From Gammaproteobacteria bacterium (GTDB lineage: Bacteria > Pseudomonadota > Gammaproteobacteria > Eutrophobiales > Eutrophobiaceae), in NCBI GenBank assembly GCA_004356415.1, contig SMWN01000027.1:1-24750 (forward strand): a stretch of 24,750 bases of DNA. Reading direction: 5' to 3'. Made by a program: the position numbers and the translations under genes. Positions 13,175 through 22,056 of the stretch are shown one piece after another (the stretch's first letter is position 1; every line of letters starts with the position of its first letter). The notes below the pieces were generated by a model that saw only the letters and a program-made list of their open reading frames with translations, did no database searches and was not told the origin of the DNA.

Positions 13175-14527
13175 TCAATCCGGTCCATCCAACATCCAGG
13201 CCCATTTTATCTTCCAGCCAGACTCAAACTGAGATGCTGTGTATTTATGTTCAATCCATAAATCACCCACTGCAATTAATTTATTTTCAAAATAAATTAA
13301 TGGGATTCGATCACGAAGCCATGGAAGCACGCCCTCATCCTGGTACAATTTCTTTAGTTCATGTGTATGATCACGGCCTGATGGCCTGATTTTTTCCCCA
13401 CCCTGCCTATATCTAATTTCTACACTGTCACTTGAAATCATCTCTCTTCTGATACCATGGCCCTTGCTAAGGTCTGCCTTTAGATAGCCCGATGTTAAGC
13501 TGAGTGTTTTTTTTAAATCCCAAATGGTTGTCGTTTTCACATCATGAATAGACAGTGGTCGCATAACGTACAGGAATCCCCGGTAACGCCTGATCTCTCC
13601 TCCTGCCCATTTGATACATGGATTTTTCTCACTATTAGCATGAATAACTTCATCATTGATCTTTTCAATAATCTGAGCATTAGGAATCTCCATGTGATTC
13701 CTTTTAATCCATGCTCTCAGGACATTCTTTTTCCTGATAAGAGATAACTTACTAAATTCAGTTAAATTAATTTTTGACCATTCATTTCCACATACAGTCT
13801 CTAAATCATTTTCTGCGATCTCATTGATAAGACTCCTTGCATCAGCCTGGTGTCTTGTTGCACGACGAATTGTCTTTAATGCGCCTGGCCAACGTGTGAG
13901 TAGTCCAGGAATAATTTCATTTCTTAAGTAATTACGATCGTATTGGTTTGATTTGTTACTCTCATCTTCGACCCAATGCAGCGATTCCTTCAATGCATAT
14001 TCATGAATTTCTTCTCTGGAGTAATCGAGTAAGGGCCTGACCAGGAATCCATTTGAAAATTCTCTGGATTGAGGCATGCCGGCCAGCCCATTCGGCCCGG
14101 ATCCCCGGATCAATTGTAGTAACATAGTCTCCGCTTGATCATTAAGATGGTGCGCTGTCATTAATAAATCATGATCCATCATCAAATTACCAAATATTTC
14201 ATAACGTTTCTCTCTGGCAAATGCCTCAGTCCCTTTATTGTTTTTTTGAGCGATATCTATCGTAAAAGTCAGGAACTTAATTGCATGATTTTCACATACG
14301 CTTTGACAATGTTTCTGCCATGATTCCGCATGTCGACTCAGACCATGATTGACATGAACTGCAATCAATTCTGGTTTAATTTCATTCTTAATGAGCGCTA
14401 ATGTATGTAAAAGTACGTGGGAATCCAACCCACCACTATATGCTATCCAACATGTCCCGGCGTCTGGAAATCCGGACAAAATATCTTTTACATGAGAGAC
14501 AAAGGAGAAATGATTGTTTTGAGACAC
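13175..14527 (-). CDS. tilS: tRNA(Ile)-lysidine synthase TilS
   Basis: The 450-residue protein begins with the PP-loop ATP pyrophosphatase motif AYSGGLDSHVLLH at about 29-41. It continues with VHVNHGLSRHAESW and MTAHHLNDQAETMLLQLIRGSG, which are TilS landmarks, and it has the length of the long bacterial form with the C-terminal TilS domains (REMISSDSVEIRYRQGGEKIRP). The enzyme attaches lysine to C34 of the tRNA that reads AUA, converting its identity from Met to Ile; it is essential. The start is a GTG at 14527, because an in-frame stop lies just upstream and no ATG precedes the PP-loop. It normally follows accA, as here, but a 271-bp gap holding a repeat-like element separates them. Confidence 0.94.
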   Translation of the reverse strand: MSQNNHFSFVSHVKDILSGFPDAGTCWIAYSGGLDSHVLLHTLALIKNEIKPELIAVHVNHGLSRHAESWQKHCQSVCENHAIKFLTFTIDIAQKNNKGTEAFAREKRYEIFGNLMMDHDLLMTAHHLNDQAETMLLQLIRGSGPNGLAGMPQSREFSNGFLVRPLLDYSREEIHEYALKESLHWVEDESNKSNQYDRNYLRNEIIPGLLTRWPGALKTIRRATRHQADARSLINEIAENDLETVCGNEWSKINLTEFSKLSLIRKKNVLRAWIKRNHMEIPNAQIIEKINDEVIHANSEKNPCIKWAGGEIRRYRGFLYVMRPLSIHDVKTTTIWDLKKTLSLTSGYLKADLSKGHGIRREMISSDSVEIRYRQGGEKIRPSGRDHTHELKKLYQDEGVLPWLRDRIPLIYFENKLIAVGDLWIEHKYTASQFESGWKIKWAWMLDGPD

Positions 14528-14548
14528 TGAATGGGATTAGAACTCATA

Positions 14549-14792
14549 TTAAACATAAAACGACTTAGGGGCACCCCTATTAATTGTCTTTTCACACGAT
14601 TCAATGTGCCATTCCCTAATCCATTTTTTTAAAGGTAGCGACGTTGGCTCGACAACTGCTACCGGCGTTGTTCTACCTCCTGCGTCCGTGCTCAGATCCT
14701 CATGTATGTTATATACACTGCGTTCTTGCGCGCGACACTTCCTTGCACTCACGAAATAATCCAATTTAATAGAGACACCCTTAAACATAAAA
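14549..14792. repeat. Small MITE-like element between accA and tilS
   Basis: Imperfect terminal inverted repeats are present: TTAGGGG...CCTATTAA starting at 14565 on the plus strand, and TTAAGGG...CTATTAA starting at 14784 on the minus strand. Outside them is a 12-base direct repeat TTAAACATAAAA at 14549-14560 and 14781-14792, the second copy overlapping the right terminus. The interior is visibly richer in G and C than the flanking genes and contains a hairpin at 14634-14663. A minus-strand reading frame of about 79 codons (14549-14788) runs through the element without resemblance to a known protein, so I do not call it a gene. It could be a mobile-element remnant or dispersed repeat. Confidence 0.5.
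14634..14663. repeat. Hairpin inside the accA-tilS intergenic element
   Basis: GGTAGC (14634-14639) pairs with GCTACC (14658-14663), and inside it GTTG (14643-14646) pairs with CAAC (14653-14656) around a 6-base loop. No T-run follows directly on either strand, so it does not look like a terminator. It is the most structured part of the element. Confidence 0.5.
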
Positions 14793-14798
14793 TAACAT

Positions 14799-15749
14799 TT
14801 AATTATTGAAGCAACCGTATTGTCTGATGCGAGCCTGTCTGGTATCAACCAAATCATCAATATCATTTGATACTAATTCATTGACTGCCCTGACTAATGA
14901 ATTCTTTAGCATTTCAGCTGTTTTATCATAATCTCTATGTGCTGCACCAAGAGGCTCCCCAATAATTTCATCAATCAAACCAAGTTCCTGCAAATTTTTG
15001 GCTGTGATCCTCATTGCCTCTGCGGCTTCTTCTGCCTTGTCGGCATTTTTCCATAATATAGAGGCACAGCCTTCTGGTGAAATCACAGAATAGGTACTGT
15101 ATTCCATCATAAACAACTTATCTGCCACACCAATTGCCAGAGCACCACCCGAACCTCCTTCTCCAATCACTGTCGCAATAATTGGTGTTTTTAGTGTTGC
15201 CATGGTAATCAAATTTCTTGCAATCGCTTCACTTTGCCCACGTTCTTCAGCACCAATACCAGGATAAGCACCTGGCGTATCAATAAATGTCAATACAGGC
15301 AATTTAAAACGTTCTGCAAGTTTCATAATCCGCAATGCTTTTCTGTAACCTTCAGGCCTTGCCATACCATAGTTTCTATATATCCTGTCATTGGTGTCAC
15401 GCCCTTTCTGATGTCCAATAATCGCAACAGGAACACCTTCCAGCCGACCGATCCCACACACTAATGCAGGATCGTCGGCAAAACTTCGATCACCATGAAG
15501 CTCTTCAAAATCTGAAAATATCCTCTCGATATAATCCAAGGTATAGGGCCTCTGCGGATGTCTTGCAACTTGGGAAAATTGCCAGGTTGATAATGAAGAA
15601 AATATGGATGCAGTTAATTCATCACTGCGTTTCTGCAATCGGATAATCTCTTCATTTATATTTATTTCCGAGTCATCACCGACATATCTCAACTCTTCAA
15701 TCTTTGCATCGAGCTCTGCAATTGGCTGTTCAAATTCCAGAAAATTCAT
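14799..15749 (-). CDS. accA: Acetyl-CoA carboxylase carboxyltransferase subunit alpha
   Basis: The 316-residue protein is the usual length for AccA and is colinear with the family: FEQPIAELDAKIEELR at the N-terminus, then RPYTLDYIERIFSDFEELHGDRSFADDPA. It continues with GRDTNDRIYRNYGMARPEGYRKALRIM, DTPGAYPGIGAEERGQSEAIA, and the oxyanion segment IGEGGSGGALAIG. With AccD it forms the carboxyltransferase that makes malonyl-CoA for fatty acid synthesis. It lies downstream of dnaE in the same order as in E. coli, but a 221-bp gap with a terminator-like hairpin and a promoter candidate suggests its own transcript. The ATG at 15749 is preceded by AGGAAG about 13 bases upstream, which is rather far. 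Confidence 0.96.
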   Translation of the reverse strand: MNFLEFEQPIAELDAKIEELRYVGDDSEININEEIIRLQKRSDELTASIFSSLSTWQFSQVARHPQRPYTLDYIERIFSDFEELHGDRSFADDPALVCGIGRLEGVPVAIIGHQKGRDTNDRIYRNYGMARPEGYRKALRIMKLAERFKLPVLTFIDTPGAYPGIGAEERGQSEAIARNLITMATLKTPIIATVIGEGGSGGALAIGVADKLFMMEYSTYSVISPEGCASILWKNADKAEEAAEAMRITAKNLQELGLIDEIIGEPLGAAHRDYDKTAEMLKNSLVRAVNELVSNDIDDLVDTRQARIRQYGCFNN

Positions 15750-15781
15750 TATTCAATTCTGCTTCCTGTTTGTAATTTGTA

Positions 15782-15811
15782 TGTATAATTCTAATGTATA
15801 AATTGTGTGAA
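15782..15811 (-). promoter_or_regulatory. accA: Candidate promoter of accA
   Basis: On the minus strand TTCACA (15811-15806) is followed by 18 bases and then TATACA (15787-15782), about 33 bp before the accA ATG. Both are fair sigma-70 matches, and the stretch is strongly AT-rich. It lies between the hairpin that would end the dnaE transcript and accA, which supports an independent accA promoter. Confidence 0.4.
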
Positions 15812-15871
15812 ATATGCTTATTTTATTATGAAAGAACTTTGTACGATGTGAGTTTTTTGTCAGAGTAAGGC

Positions 15872-15930
15872 AAAAAGAGTCAAAAAAGCGCACTTTGCAC
15901 ATGGTAAATGAGCATTTTGAGACTCTTTTT
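15872..15930. terminator. Large hairpin behind dnaE, likely bidirectional terminator
   Basis: AAAAAGAGTC at 15872-15881 is the exact reverse complement of GACTCTTTTT at 15921-15930, with partly complementary A- and T-rich bases continuing inward. In minus-strand RNA the stem ends in a run of five U, so it can terminate dnaE transcription 40-100 bp after its stop codon. The loop region is long (about 39 bases), so the call is moderate. Confidence 0.55.
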
Positions 15931-15970
15931 AACGCAGCTATGGTGATAAAGTCGCTTCGTGCAAAGGTCT

Positions 15971-18900
15971 CTATGAGTGATAATCCAGATATACATTATC
16001 CTTACCAAGATAATTTCTCAAGGATTCCAGCAACGCATCATCAATATTAATTTTCCAATCCTCACCCAGGGATAATGTGCATTGTCCCTCATCATTCCTG
16101 TATTCTACACTCACATAACTGGTACCTCTACAGTAGGAAGCCAATGTTTCTTTCAGGTAATTCATGTCGGCACGACAATCACCCTGTTTACACAGTCTTA
16201 GTCTAAGGTTTGCATGCTTCCTCATTTGTGCCAATGTATAAATATCATTGGCGATGATTGAATAACCACTCGTAAAAAAATCATCCTCAACCACTTCGCC
16301 ATCAATAATCACTAACTGATCCTTAACCAGATGATTACTATATTTTTGAAATACATTTGAATACACTGTTACATTAGCTCGAGCTGTCCTGTCATCAAGC
16401 AGCACTTCAGCCATTTTCCCACGGTTACCCGATCGGGTTCTCATTCTGTGAATATAACCTGCTACTCGTACATTATTACCTATCTTAATATCCTTCAATC
16501 TTGCGCCAATCAGTCCCTTAAGTTCAGATTCATATTTGATAATAGGGTGACCTTCCAGATAAAACCCCAATGTCTCTTTTTCCCCGATTAATCTTTCGTC
16601 ATCTGACCATTCAATGGCCTCCAGAAATGCCGAGCTACCGGCCTCTTTGCCAGTCTCTTTGTCAGTTTCAACGACAGGAAACAGGCCAAACAAATCATCC
16701 TGACCGCTGTGAGTATTATTGCTTGATTGTTCTGCTAACCGAATCGCCTTATCAAGACTTGCGCTCATGCGACTACGGCCAGGACCAAGTTCATCGGCGG
16801 CACTTGAACGAATGATCGAATCTAGGACACGTCTGTTAACTTTTCTCAAATCAAGTCTGCGACACAAATCAAATAAATCGATAAACAGTCCGTTCTCGTC
16901 TCGCTCATCGGTAATGGTTTCAATAGCCGCTTTACCAACACCTTTAATTGCACCAAGACCAAATCTGATAGTGCTTTCATTTTCTACAGTAAATTTATAA
17001 TGACTCTGGTTGATGGATGGTGCCTCTAGCTTGAGGTTCATTGTTTCAACCTCATCACGAAGCATGACAACCTTATCGGTATTATCCATATCAGATGAAA
17101 GCACCGCAGCCATGAAATATGCCGGGTAATGCACCTTCAACCAGGCAGTTTGGTATGCAATAAGTGCATATGCAGCTGAATGTGATTTATTAAAACCATA
17201 GCCAGCAAATTTTTCCATTAAATCAAAAATACCTTTTGCGACCGATTCATCAACACCATTTGACACCGCGCCCGCTGTAAATATTGTCCTTTGCTCGGCC
17301 ATCTCCCCAGGCTTTTTCTTACCCATTGCTCTTCGTAGTAAATCTGCCGCACCCAATGTATAGCCAGCCAGAATCTGCGCAATCTGCATCACCTGTTCTT
17401 GATACAAAATTACACCATTTGTTGGTTTTAATATATGTTCAAGTTTTGGGTGGGGGTATCTGATTCTTGCCTTGCCATGTTTACAATCTATATAATCATC
17501 CACCATACCGGATTGAAGTGGTCCAGGCCTGAATAAAGCTACCAGGGCAATCAAGTCATCAAAACCATCTGGCTGCAAACGCTTGATGAGTTTCTTCATA
17601 CCATCAGACTCGAGCTGAAAGATGGCAGTTGTTTCATTTCTACGGATGAGTTCATAGGTCTTTTGATCATCAAGCGGGATGTGATTGATATCAATTGGAG
17701 ACCTGCCTTCCCTGTTTCTGATCAGATTGATATCTCGAATTGCCCAATCAATAATCGTCAGCGTTCTCAAACCAAGCAAATCGAATTTAACCAGACCAAT
17801 AGCTTCAACATCGCCCATGTCAAATTGTGATACAGGTGACTCCGACCCCTGTTCACAGTACAGCGGCATATAATTTGTCAATGGTCTTGGCGAAATTACA
17901 ATACCACCCGCATGCCGACCTGCATTACGTGATATACCTTCAAGTTGTTGAGCCAGATCAATCAGGGTACTAACTTCATCTTCATCTCTATAGCGTTGTT
18001 TAAGCACAGCCTCTTCTTCCATAGCACGGGCCAAAGTCATATTGAGATCAAAAGGGATTAATTTTGCTATTTGATCAACAAAACCATAGGGATATCCCAG
18101 TACACGCCCAACATCTCTCACCACAGCCTTGGCTGCCATTCTGCCATAGGTGATTATTTGAGAAACACGATCACGGCCATATTTACGCGCCACATAGTCT
18201 ATGACTTCATCCCGTCTTTCCATACAGAAATCTATATCAAAATCTGGCAGGGAGACACGCTCTGGATTCAGAAAACGCTCAAACAGCAGGTCATATTGAA
18301 GAGGATCAAGCTCGGTGATCCCTAATGCATAAGCAACCAATGACCCTGCTCCAGAACCACGTCCAGGTCCTACCGGAATGGCATTATCCTTTGCCCATTG
18401 AATGAAGTCTGCCACGATAAGAAAATACCCGGAAAACCCCATCTCTATGATGACATCGAGCTCTACTTCCAGCCTTTCCTGATATACCCCCTGAAGTTCA
18501 TTAAGATCTTCATCATCGTCAATGACCAGTCGCTGTCCCAAGCCCTCTTTAGATTTATGAATCAGCCATTCGTCTTGATCAAAGCCTTCCGGTACTGAGA
18601 AATCGGGTAAATAATTTTCTCCCAGAGTCAATTCAAGGTTACACCGTCTTGCAATCGCAATCGTATTTTCAATTGCTTCTGGGATGTCCGAAAATAAATA
18701 GGTCATCTCTTCAGCTGTACGCAAATATTGCTCGCTGGTATAGAGATGTGGCCGTCTGGAATCATCAAGGGTGTGCCCTTGATGGATACAGACACGGGCT
18801 TCATGTGCTTCAAATTCTTCCTCTGACAGGAACATGACATTATTCGTTGCAACGACAGGCGTGTTTAATTCGGTGGCCAGTTCAACAGCAGAATAAATAT

Positions 18901-19438
18901 AATCATTCTCTCCTGCATGGTTCGTTCTTTGTAGTTCCAGATAAAATCTATCGGGAAATATAGATAACCACTCACTTAAAAGAGTCCTGGCATGATTATA
19001 ATTCCCGGCAAGTAACGCTTTACCGACATTACCTTGTTGTGCGCCTGATAGTGCAATCAATCCTTCGGCATAGTCTTTCATCCATTCCTTCTGGACAAAT
19101 GCAACTCCCTGAAATTGCCCCTCACGGTAACTTCGTGTGATTAAACAATTGAGATTTTGATAACCATTATAATTTTGACATAGTAAAACAAGTTTACTGG
19201 ATTCCTTATATTCTCCATGATTATTAATTCGTAGCTCAACACCGACTATCGGTTTAACACCAGATTTCTGAGCAGCACGGTAGAATTTTAAAGCTGAAAA
19301 AAGATTGCCTTGTTCGGTTAAGGCAACAGCAGGCATCTTGCCTTCAGAAATCTTATCAGCAAGCGCACCTATTCTTATCAAACCATCTTCCAGTGAATAC
19401 TCGGAATGAACGTGTAAATGTACAAAACTATCTTTCAC
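15971..19438 (-). CDS. dnaE: DNA polymerase III subunit alpha
   Basis: The protein has 1155 residues, standard for proteobacterial DnaE. The N-terminal PHP domain starts FVHLHVHSEYSLEDGL. The polymerase palm has GPGRGSGAGSLVAYALGIT and the catalytic Asp pair in PDFDIDF, followed by the RYGRDRV-type region. The fingers contain the GYGFNKSHSAAYA segment, and the C-terminal part has an OB-fold (NVRVAGYIHRMRTRSGNRGKMA) before the tail. It is the replicative polymerase subunit. I chose the GTG at 19438, which follows GAGG at a normal distance and gives an N-terminus (MKDSFVHL) equal in length to E. coli; an in-frame TTG lies 12 bases further upstream. It is 24 bp downstream of rnhB, in the same operon. 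Confidence 0.96.
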   Translation of the reverse strand: MKDSFVHLHVHSEYSLEDGLIRIGALADKISEGKMPAVALTEQGNLFSALKFYRAAQKSGVKPIVGVELRINNHGEYKESSKLVLLCQNYNGYQNLNCLITRSYREGQFQGVAFVQKEWMKDYAEGLIALSGAQQGNVGKALLAGNYNHARTLLSEWLSIFPDRFYLELQRTNHAGENDYIYSAVELATELNTPVVATNNVMFLSEEEFEAHEARVCIHQGHTLDDSRRPHLYTSEQYLRTAEEMTYLFSDIPEAIENTIAIARRCNLELTLGENYLPDFSVPEGFDQDEWLIHKSKEGLGQRLVIDDDEDLNELQGVYQERLEVELDVIIEMGFSGYFLIVADFIQWAKDNAIPVGPGRGSGAGSLVAYALGITELDPLQYDLLFERFLNPERVSLPDFDIDFCMERRDEVIDYVARKYGRDRVSQIITYGRMAAKAVVRDVGRVLGYPYGFVDQIAKLIPFDLNMTLARAMEEEAVLKQRYRDEDEVSTLIDLAQQLEGISRNAGRHAGGIVISPRPLTNYMPLYCEQGSESPVSQFDMGDVEAIGLVKFDLLGLRTLTIIDWAIRDINLIRNREGRSPIDINHIPLDDQKTYELIRRNETTAIFQLESDGMKKLIKRLQPDGFDDLIALVALFRPGPLQSGMVDDYIDCKHGKARIRYPHPKLEHILKPTNGVILYQEQVMQIAQILAGYTLGAADLLRRAMGKKKPGEMAEQRTIFTAGAVSNGVDESVAKGIFDLMEKFAGYGFNKSHSAAYALIAYQTAWLKVHYPAYFMAAVLSSDMDNTDKVVMLRDEVETMNLKLEAPSINQSHYKFTVENESTIRFGLGAIKGVGKAAIETITDERDENGLFIDLFDLCRRLDLRKVNRRVLDSIIRSSAADELGPGRSRMSASLDKAIRLAEQSSNNTHSGQDDLFGLFPVVETDKETGKEAGSSAFLEAIEWSDDERLIGEKETLGFYLEGHPIIKYESELKGLIGARLKDIKIGNNVRVAGYIHRMRTRSGNRGKMAEVLLDDRTARANVTVYSNVFQKYSNHLVKDQLVIIDGEVVEDDFFTSGYSIIANDIYTLAQMRKHANLRLRLCKQGDCRADMNYLKETLASYCRGTSYVSVEYRNDEGQCTLSLGEDWKINIDDALLESLRNYLGKDNVYLDYHS

Positions 19439-19462
19439 TAAATCCCTCAAATTTGATTTTGA

Positions 19463-20050
19463 TTATTCCAACAACCGTTTTACCGGAGAAAAACTTTTCC
19501 TGTGTATCGAGGAAACGCCCAATTCTTTTAATGCGTTTATATGCATTTTCGTTGGATATCCCTTATGTTGAGAGAACCCATAGCCCGGGTATTGGTCGTC
19601 CAATGCGACCATCTCGTTATCCCTTGCAACTTTAGCAATAATTGATGCCGCTGAAATCGCAGCTACTTTGCTATCACCTTTTACAATAGGTTCTACTTTA
19701 CAATCGACAACAGGTCGATAAATTCCATCAACCAGAACCAATTCCGGCATGATTGACAGTGATTCAATTGCTCGTTTCATGGCTAATAAACTTGCCTGTA
19801 ATATATTGATTGAATCAATTTCATCGTTCTCCGCACGCCCTATGGCCCATGACAATGCCTTCTCTCGTATCTCCTTCGCTAAAAGAATACGTTTTTTCTC
19901 ACTGATTTTCTTTGAATCCATTAAGCCTTGTATAGGGTTTTCAGGATCCAGAATAACAGCAGCAGCAATAACTGGACCTGCCAGAGGTCCTCTTCCCACC
20001 TCATCGACCCCAGCCATCATCCCGCCATCAATAGAATCAAATAGTTCCAT
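19463..20050 (-). CDS. rnhB: Ribonuclease HII
   Basis: The 195-residue protein carries the RNase HII signature GVDEVGRGPLAGPVIAAAVIL near its start, with the catalytic Asp-Glu in DEVGRG. Further on come LVDGIYRP, GDSKVAAISAASIIAKVARD and the GYGFSQHKGYPTKMH segment. All catalytic acidic residues of the family appear to be present. The enzyme cuts the RNA strand of RNA-DNA hybrids and removes single ribonucleotides misincorporated in DNA. It lies between lpxB (16 bp upstream) and dnaE (24 bp downstream), as in E. coli, so it should be co-transcribed. Confidence 0.96.
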   Translation of the reverse strand: MELFDSIDGGMMAGVDEVGRGPLAGPVIAAAVILDPENPIQGLMDSKKISEKKRILLAKEIREKALSWAIGRAENDEIDSINILQASLLAMKRAIESLSIMPELVLVDGIYRPVVDCKVEPIVKGDSKVAAISAASIIAKVARDNEMVALDDQYPGYGFSQHKGYPTKMHINALKELGVSSIHRKSFSPVKRLLE

Positions 20051-20066
20051 TTATCCTGCTATTCAT

Positions 20067-21203
20067 TCAATGTGAAATTAGCAGCATGATTGCGTCAACG
20101 GCTGAGTGCCTTTTTTGTTGAACCATGCCTTGATGTATGACATCAAATTCGTGCTTTAATTTCTCGACAGCAGATTCATCATTCAACCAGGCTGATAATT
20201 CAGCACCTAATTTTTCAGGCGTACAGTCATTTTGTAAACATTCCGGCACAAGTAATTTATCTGCCAGTAAATTAGGCAGGGCGGCATAAGGGGCATGGAT
20301 AAGTCTGCTAAATATCTGATAGGTTAACCATGAAACCCGATAAGCGACAACCATAGGTTTTTTTAAAAACATGGCCTCCAACGTTATTGTTCCTGAGGCT
20401 AATAATAAAAGATCACTCGCTTCCATGGCGCGTCTCGAATCACCCGTAAATATGGTAATGGGTAAATCAGGACATATTTCATTGATTGCTTTGCTGAATA
20501 TTTCCCTAGCCTGTTCATCAACCATATTTGCTACAAAATGGAGGTTGTCATGCCGCTCTTGACACCAAAGAGCAGTTTCTAAAAATATTGGACTATGCTG
20601 ATTAATCTCACTTTTACGACTGCCCGGCATCAATGCAATGATTACTTTATCTCTGGGTAGGTCAAGCACTTCCCTTACGCCATTTTTATCAGGTGTTTCA
20701 TTTAATTGGGTTGCGAGCGGGTGACCGACAAATCGTGCGGTAATATTATTTTTCTCATAATAGGGTAATTCAAATGGAAACAATACCAACATTAGATCAA
20801 CTGCGCGCGAAATTTTTTTCAGCCTGCTTTCTCTCCACGCCCACACTGATGGACTAACATAGTGTACCGTTCTGATACCCTGACTTCGCAAATTTTCTTC
20901 CAAAGTTAGATTAAAATCAGGCGCGTCGATTCCAATAAAAATATCGGGTGGATTTTCAACAAAATACTTTGTTAATTTCCTACGGATACCGAGCAGTTCA
21001 TAGTATCTTGCAAGAATTTCGAAAATACCCATCACTGACAATCTTTCCATATCGAAAAGACTTTGGCATCCATTTTCAATAAGATGTTTGCCTCCGATAC
21101 CTACAACTTCAATATCGGAATATTTCTCTTTCAGATCCTGTATCAATTTCGCACCAAGTAGGTCACCTGACGCCTCACCTGCGACTATACCTATTCGAAA
21201 CAT
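20067..21203 (-). CDS. lpxB: Lipid-A-disaccharide synthase
   Basis: The 378-residue protein starts MFRIGIVAGEASGDLLGAKLI, the LpxB N-terminal signature. It contains IGIDAPDFNLTLE, HYVSPSVWAWRESRLKKI, MPGSRKSEI and the late LLLASGTITLEAMFLKKPMVVAYR. It is a peripheral inner-membrane GT-B glycosyltransferase that joins UDP-2,3-diacylglucosamine and lipid X into the disaccharide of lipid A. The ATG at 21203 follows GGAAA, and an in-frame TTG two codons upstream is less likely. It lies 77 bp downstream of lpxA and 16 bp upstream of rnhB. It is intact, in contrast to lpxD in the same cluster. Confidence 0.96.
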   Translation of the reverse strand: MFRIGIVAGEASGDLLGAKLIQDLKEKYSDIEVVGIGGKHLIENGCQSLFDMERLSVMGIFEILARYYELLGIRRKLTKYFVENPPDIFIGIDAPDFNLTLEENLRSQGIRTVHYVSPSVWAWRESRLKKISRAVDLMLVLFPFELPYYEKNNITARFVGHPLATQLNETPDKNGVREVLDLPRDKVIIALMPGSRKSEINQHSPIFLETALWCQERHDNLHFVANMVDEQAREIFSKAINEICPDLPITIFTGDSRRAMEASDLLLLASGTITLEAMFLKKPMVVAYRVSWLTYQIFSRLIHAPYAALPNLLADKLLVPECLQNDCTPEKLGAELSAWLNDESAVEKLKHEFDVIHQGMVQQKRHSAVDAIMLLISH

Positions 21204-21280
21204 GATCAATTTTCCAGCGTATTACCAGGCAAGCTGGTTTTCATGGTAACAAACCCGATTGGGAATTAAACCCAATTGAT

Positions 21281-22054
21281 TCAGCGCGCAATTCCACGCG
21301 TAGATTTTTCTATAAAATGAGAAAATTCTTTAACGGCTTCCGATTGTGATACAAATTCTTCAAGCGCTTCAAGCGCCTTATCTTTCGTGAGTCCACTACG
21401 ATAAATTATTTTGTATGCCTTACGTAATAAATCTATCGTTTCTACCGTAAATCCATGGCGTTTCAAGCCCTCACGATTAAGGCCACTCGGCTTTGCCGTA
21501 TTACCCGCAACCATCAGAAAAGGTGGAATATCCTTCACCACAACAGAAGAAATGGCAGTAAAACAATGTTTCCCTATATGGCAGAATTGATGTACTCCGG
21601 TGAATCCCCCAAGTATCACATAATCATCTATAGACACATGCCCCGCTAAAGTGGTGTTATTTGCAAATACAGCGCTATTACCCACAAGACAATCATGGGC
21701 AATATGAACATATGCCATAATCCAGTTATCACTACCTATAACAGTTTTGCCACCACCCTCTTCTGTCCCTCTATTTATTGAACAATATTCCCGAATAAGA
21801 TTTCCGTCGCCAATCTCAAGGGTTGATTGTTCATTGCCACTATATTTCTTATCTTGCGGATCATCGCCGATTGAAGAGAACTGATAAATTCTGTTAGATC
21901 GACCAATTTTTGTTGGGCCTTTAATGACAACGTGAGGACCTATCCAGCTGTCATCTCCGACAACAACATCCGGGCCAATAACCGAATAAGGTCCAATTGA
22001 AACATTATTTCCAATCACTGCTTGCGGATCGACAACGGCGTGCTTATCAATCAA
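21281..22054 (-). CDS. lpxA: UDP-N-acetylglucosamine acyltransferase
   Basis: The 257-residue protein consists of hexapeptide repeats (VIGNNVSIG, VIGPDVVVGDDSWIG and so on) forming a left-handed beta-helix, followed by a helical C-terminus. Landmarks of LpxA are IYQFSSIGDDPQDKKY, the catalytic His in MAYVHIAHDC, GGFTGVHQFCHIG and AGNTAKPSGLNREGL. It transfers the first 3-hydroxyacyl chain to UDP-GlcNAc in lipid A synthesis. The start is TTG at 22054, two bases after the fabZ stop codon; it gives the family N-terminus MIDK and no other start is available. Start and spacing suggest translational coupling with fabZ. Confidence 0.95.
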   Translation of the reverse strand: MIDKHAVVDPQAVIGNNVSIGPYSVIGPDVVVGDDSWIGPHVVIKGPTKIGRSNRIYQFSSIGDDPQDKKYSGNEQSTLEIGDGNLIREYCSINRGTEEGGGKTVIGSDNWIMAYVHIAHDCLVGNSAVFANNTTLAGHVSIDDYVILGGFTGVHQFCHIGKHCFTAISSVVVKDIPPFLMVAGNTAKPSGLNREGLKRHGFTVETIDLLRKAYKIIYRSGLTKDKALEALEEFVSQSEAVKEFSHFIEKSTRGIAR

Positions 22055-22056
22055 TG

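Noticed and set aside
14549..14866. A 105-codon minus-strand frame running from inside accA through the intergenic element
   Set aside because: Its start lies within accA in another frame and the rest follows the repeat element; no known domain or ribosome binding site is seen.
18763..18784. Perfect 9-bp-arm palindrome (CATCAAGGG and its complement around TGTG) within dnaE
   Set aside because: It codes for conserved-looking DnaE residues and has no T-run or regulatory context, so coding constraint or chance is a sufficient explanation.
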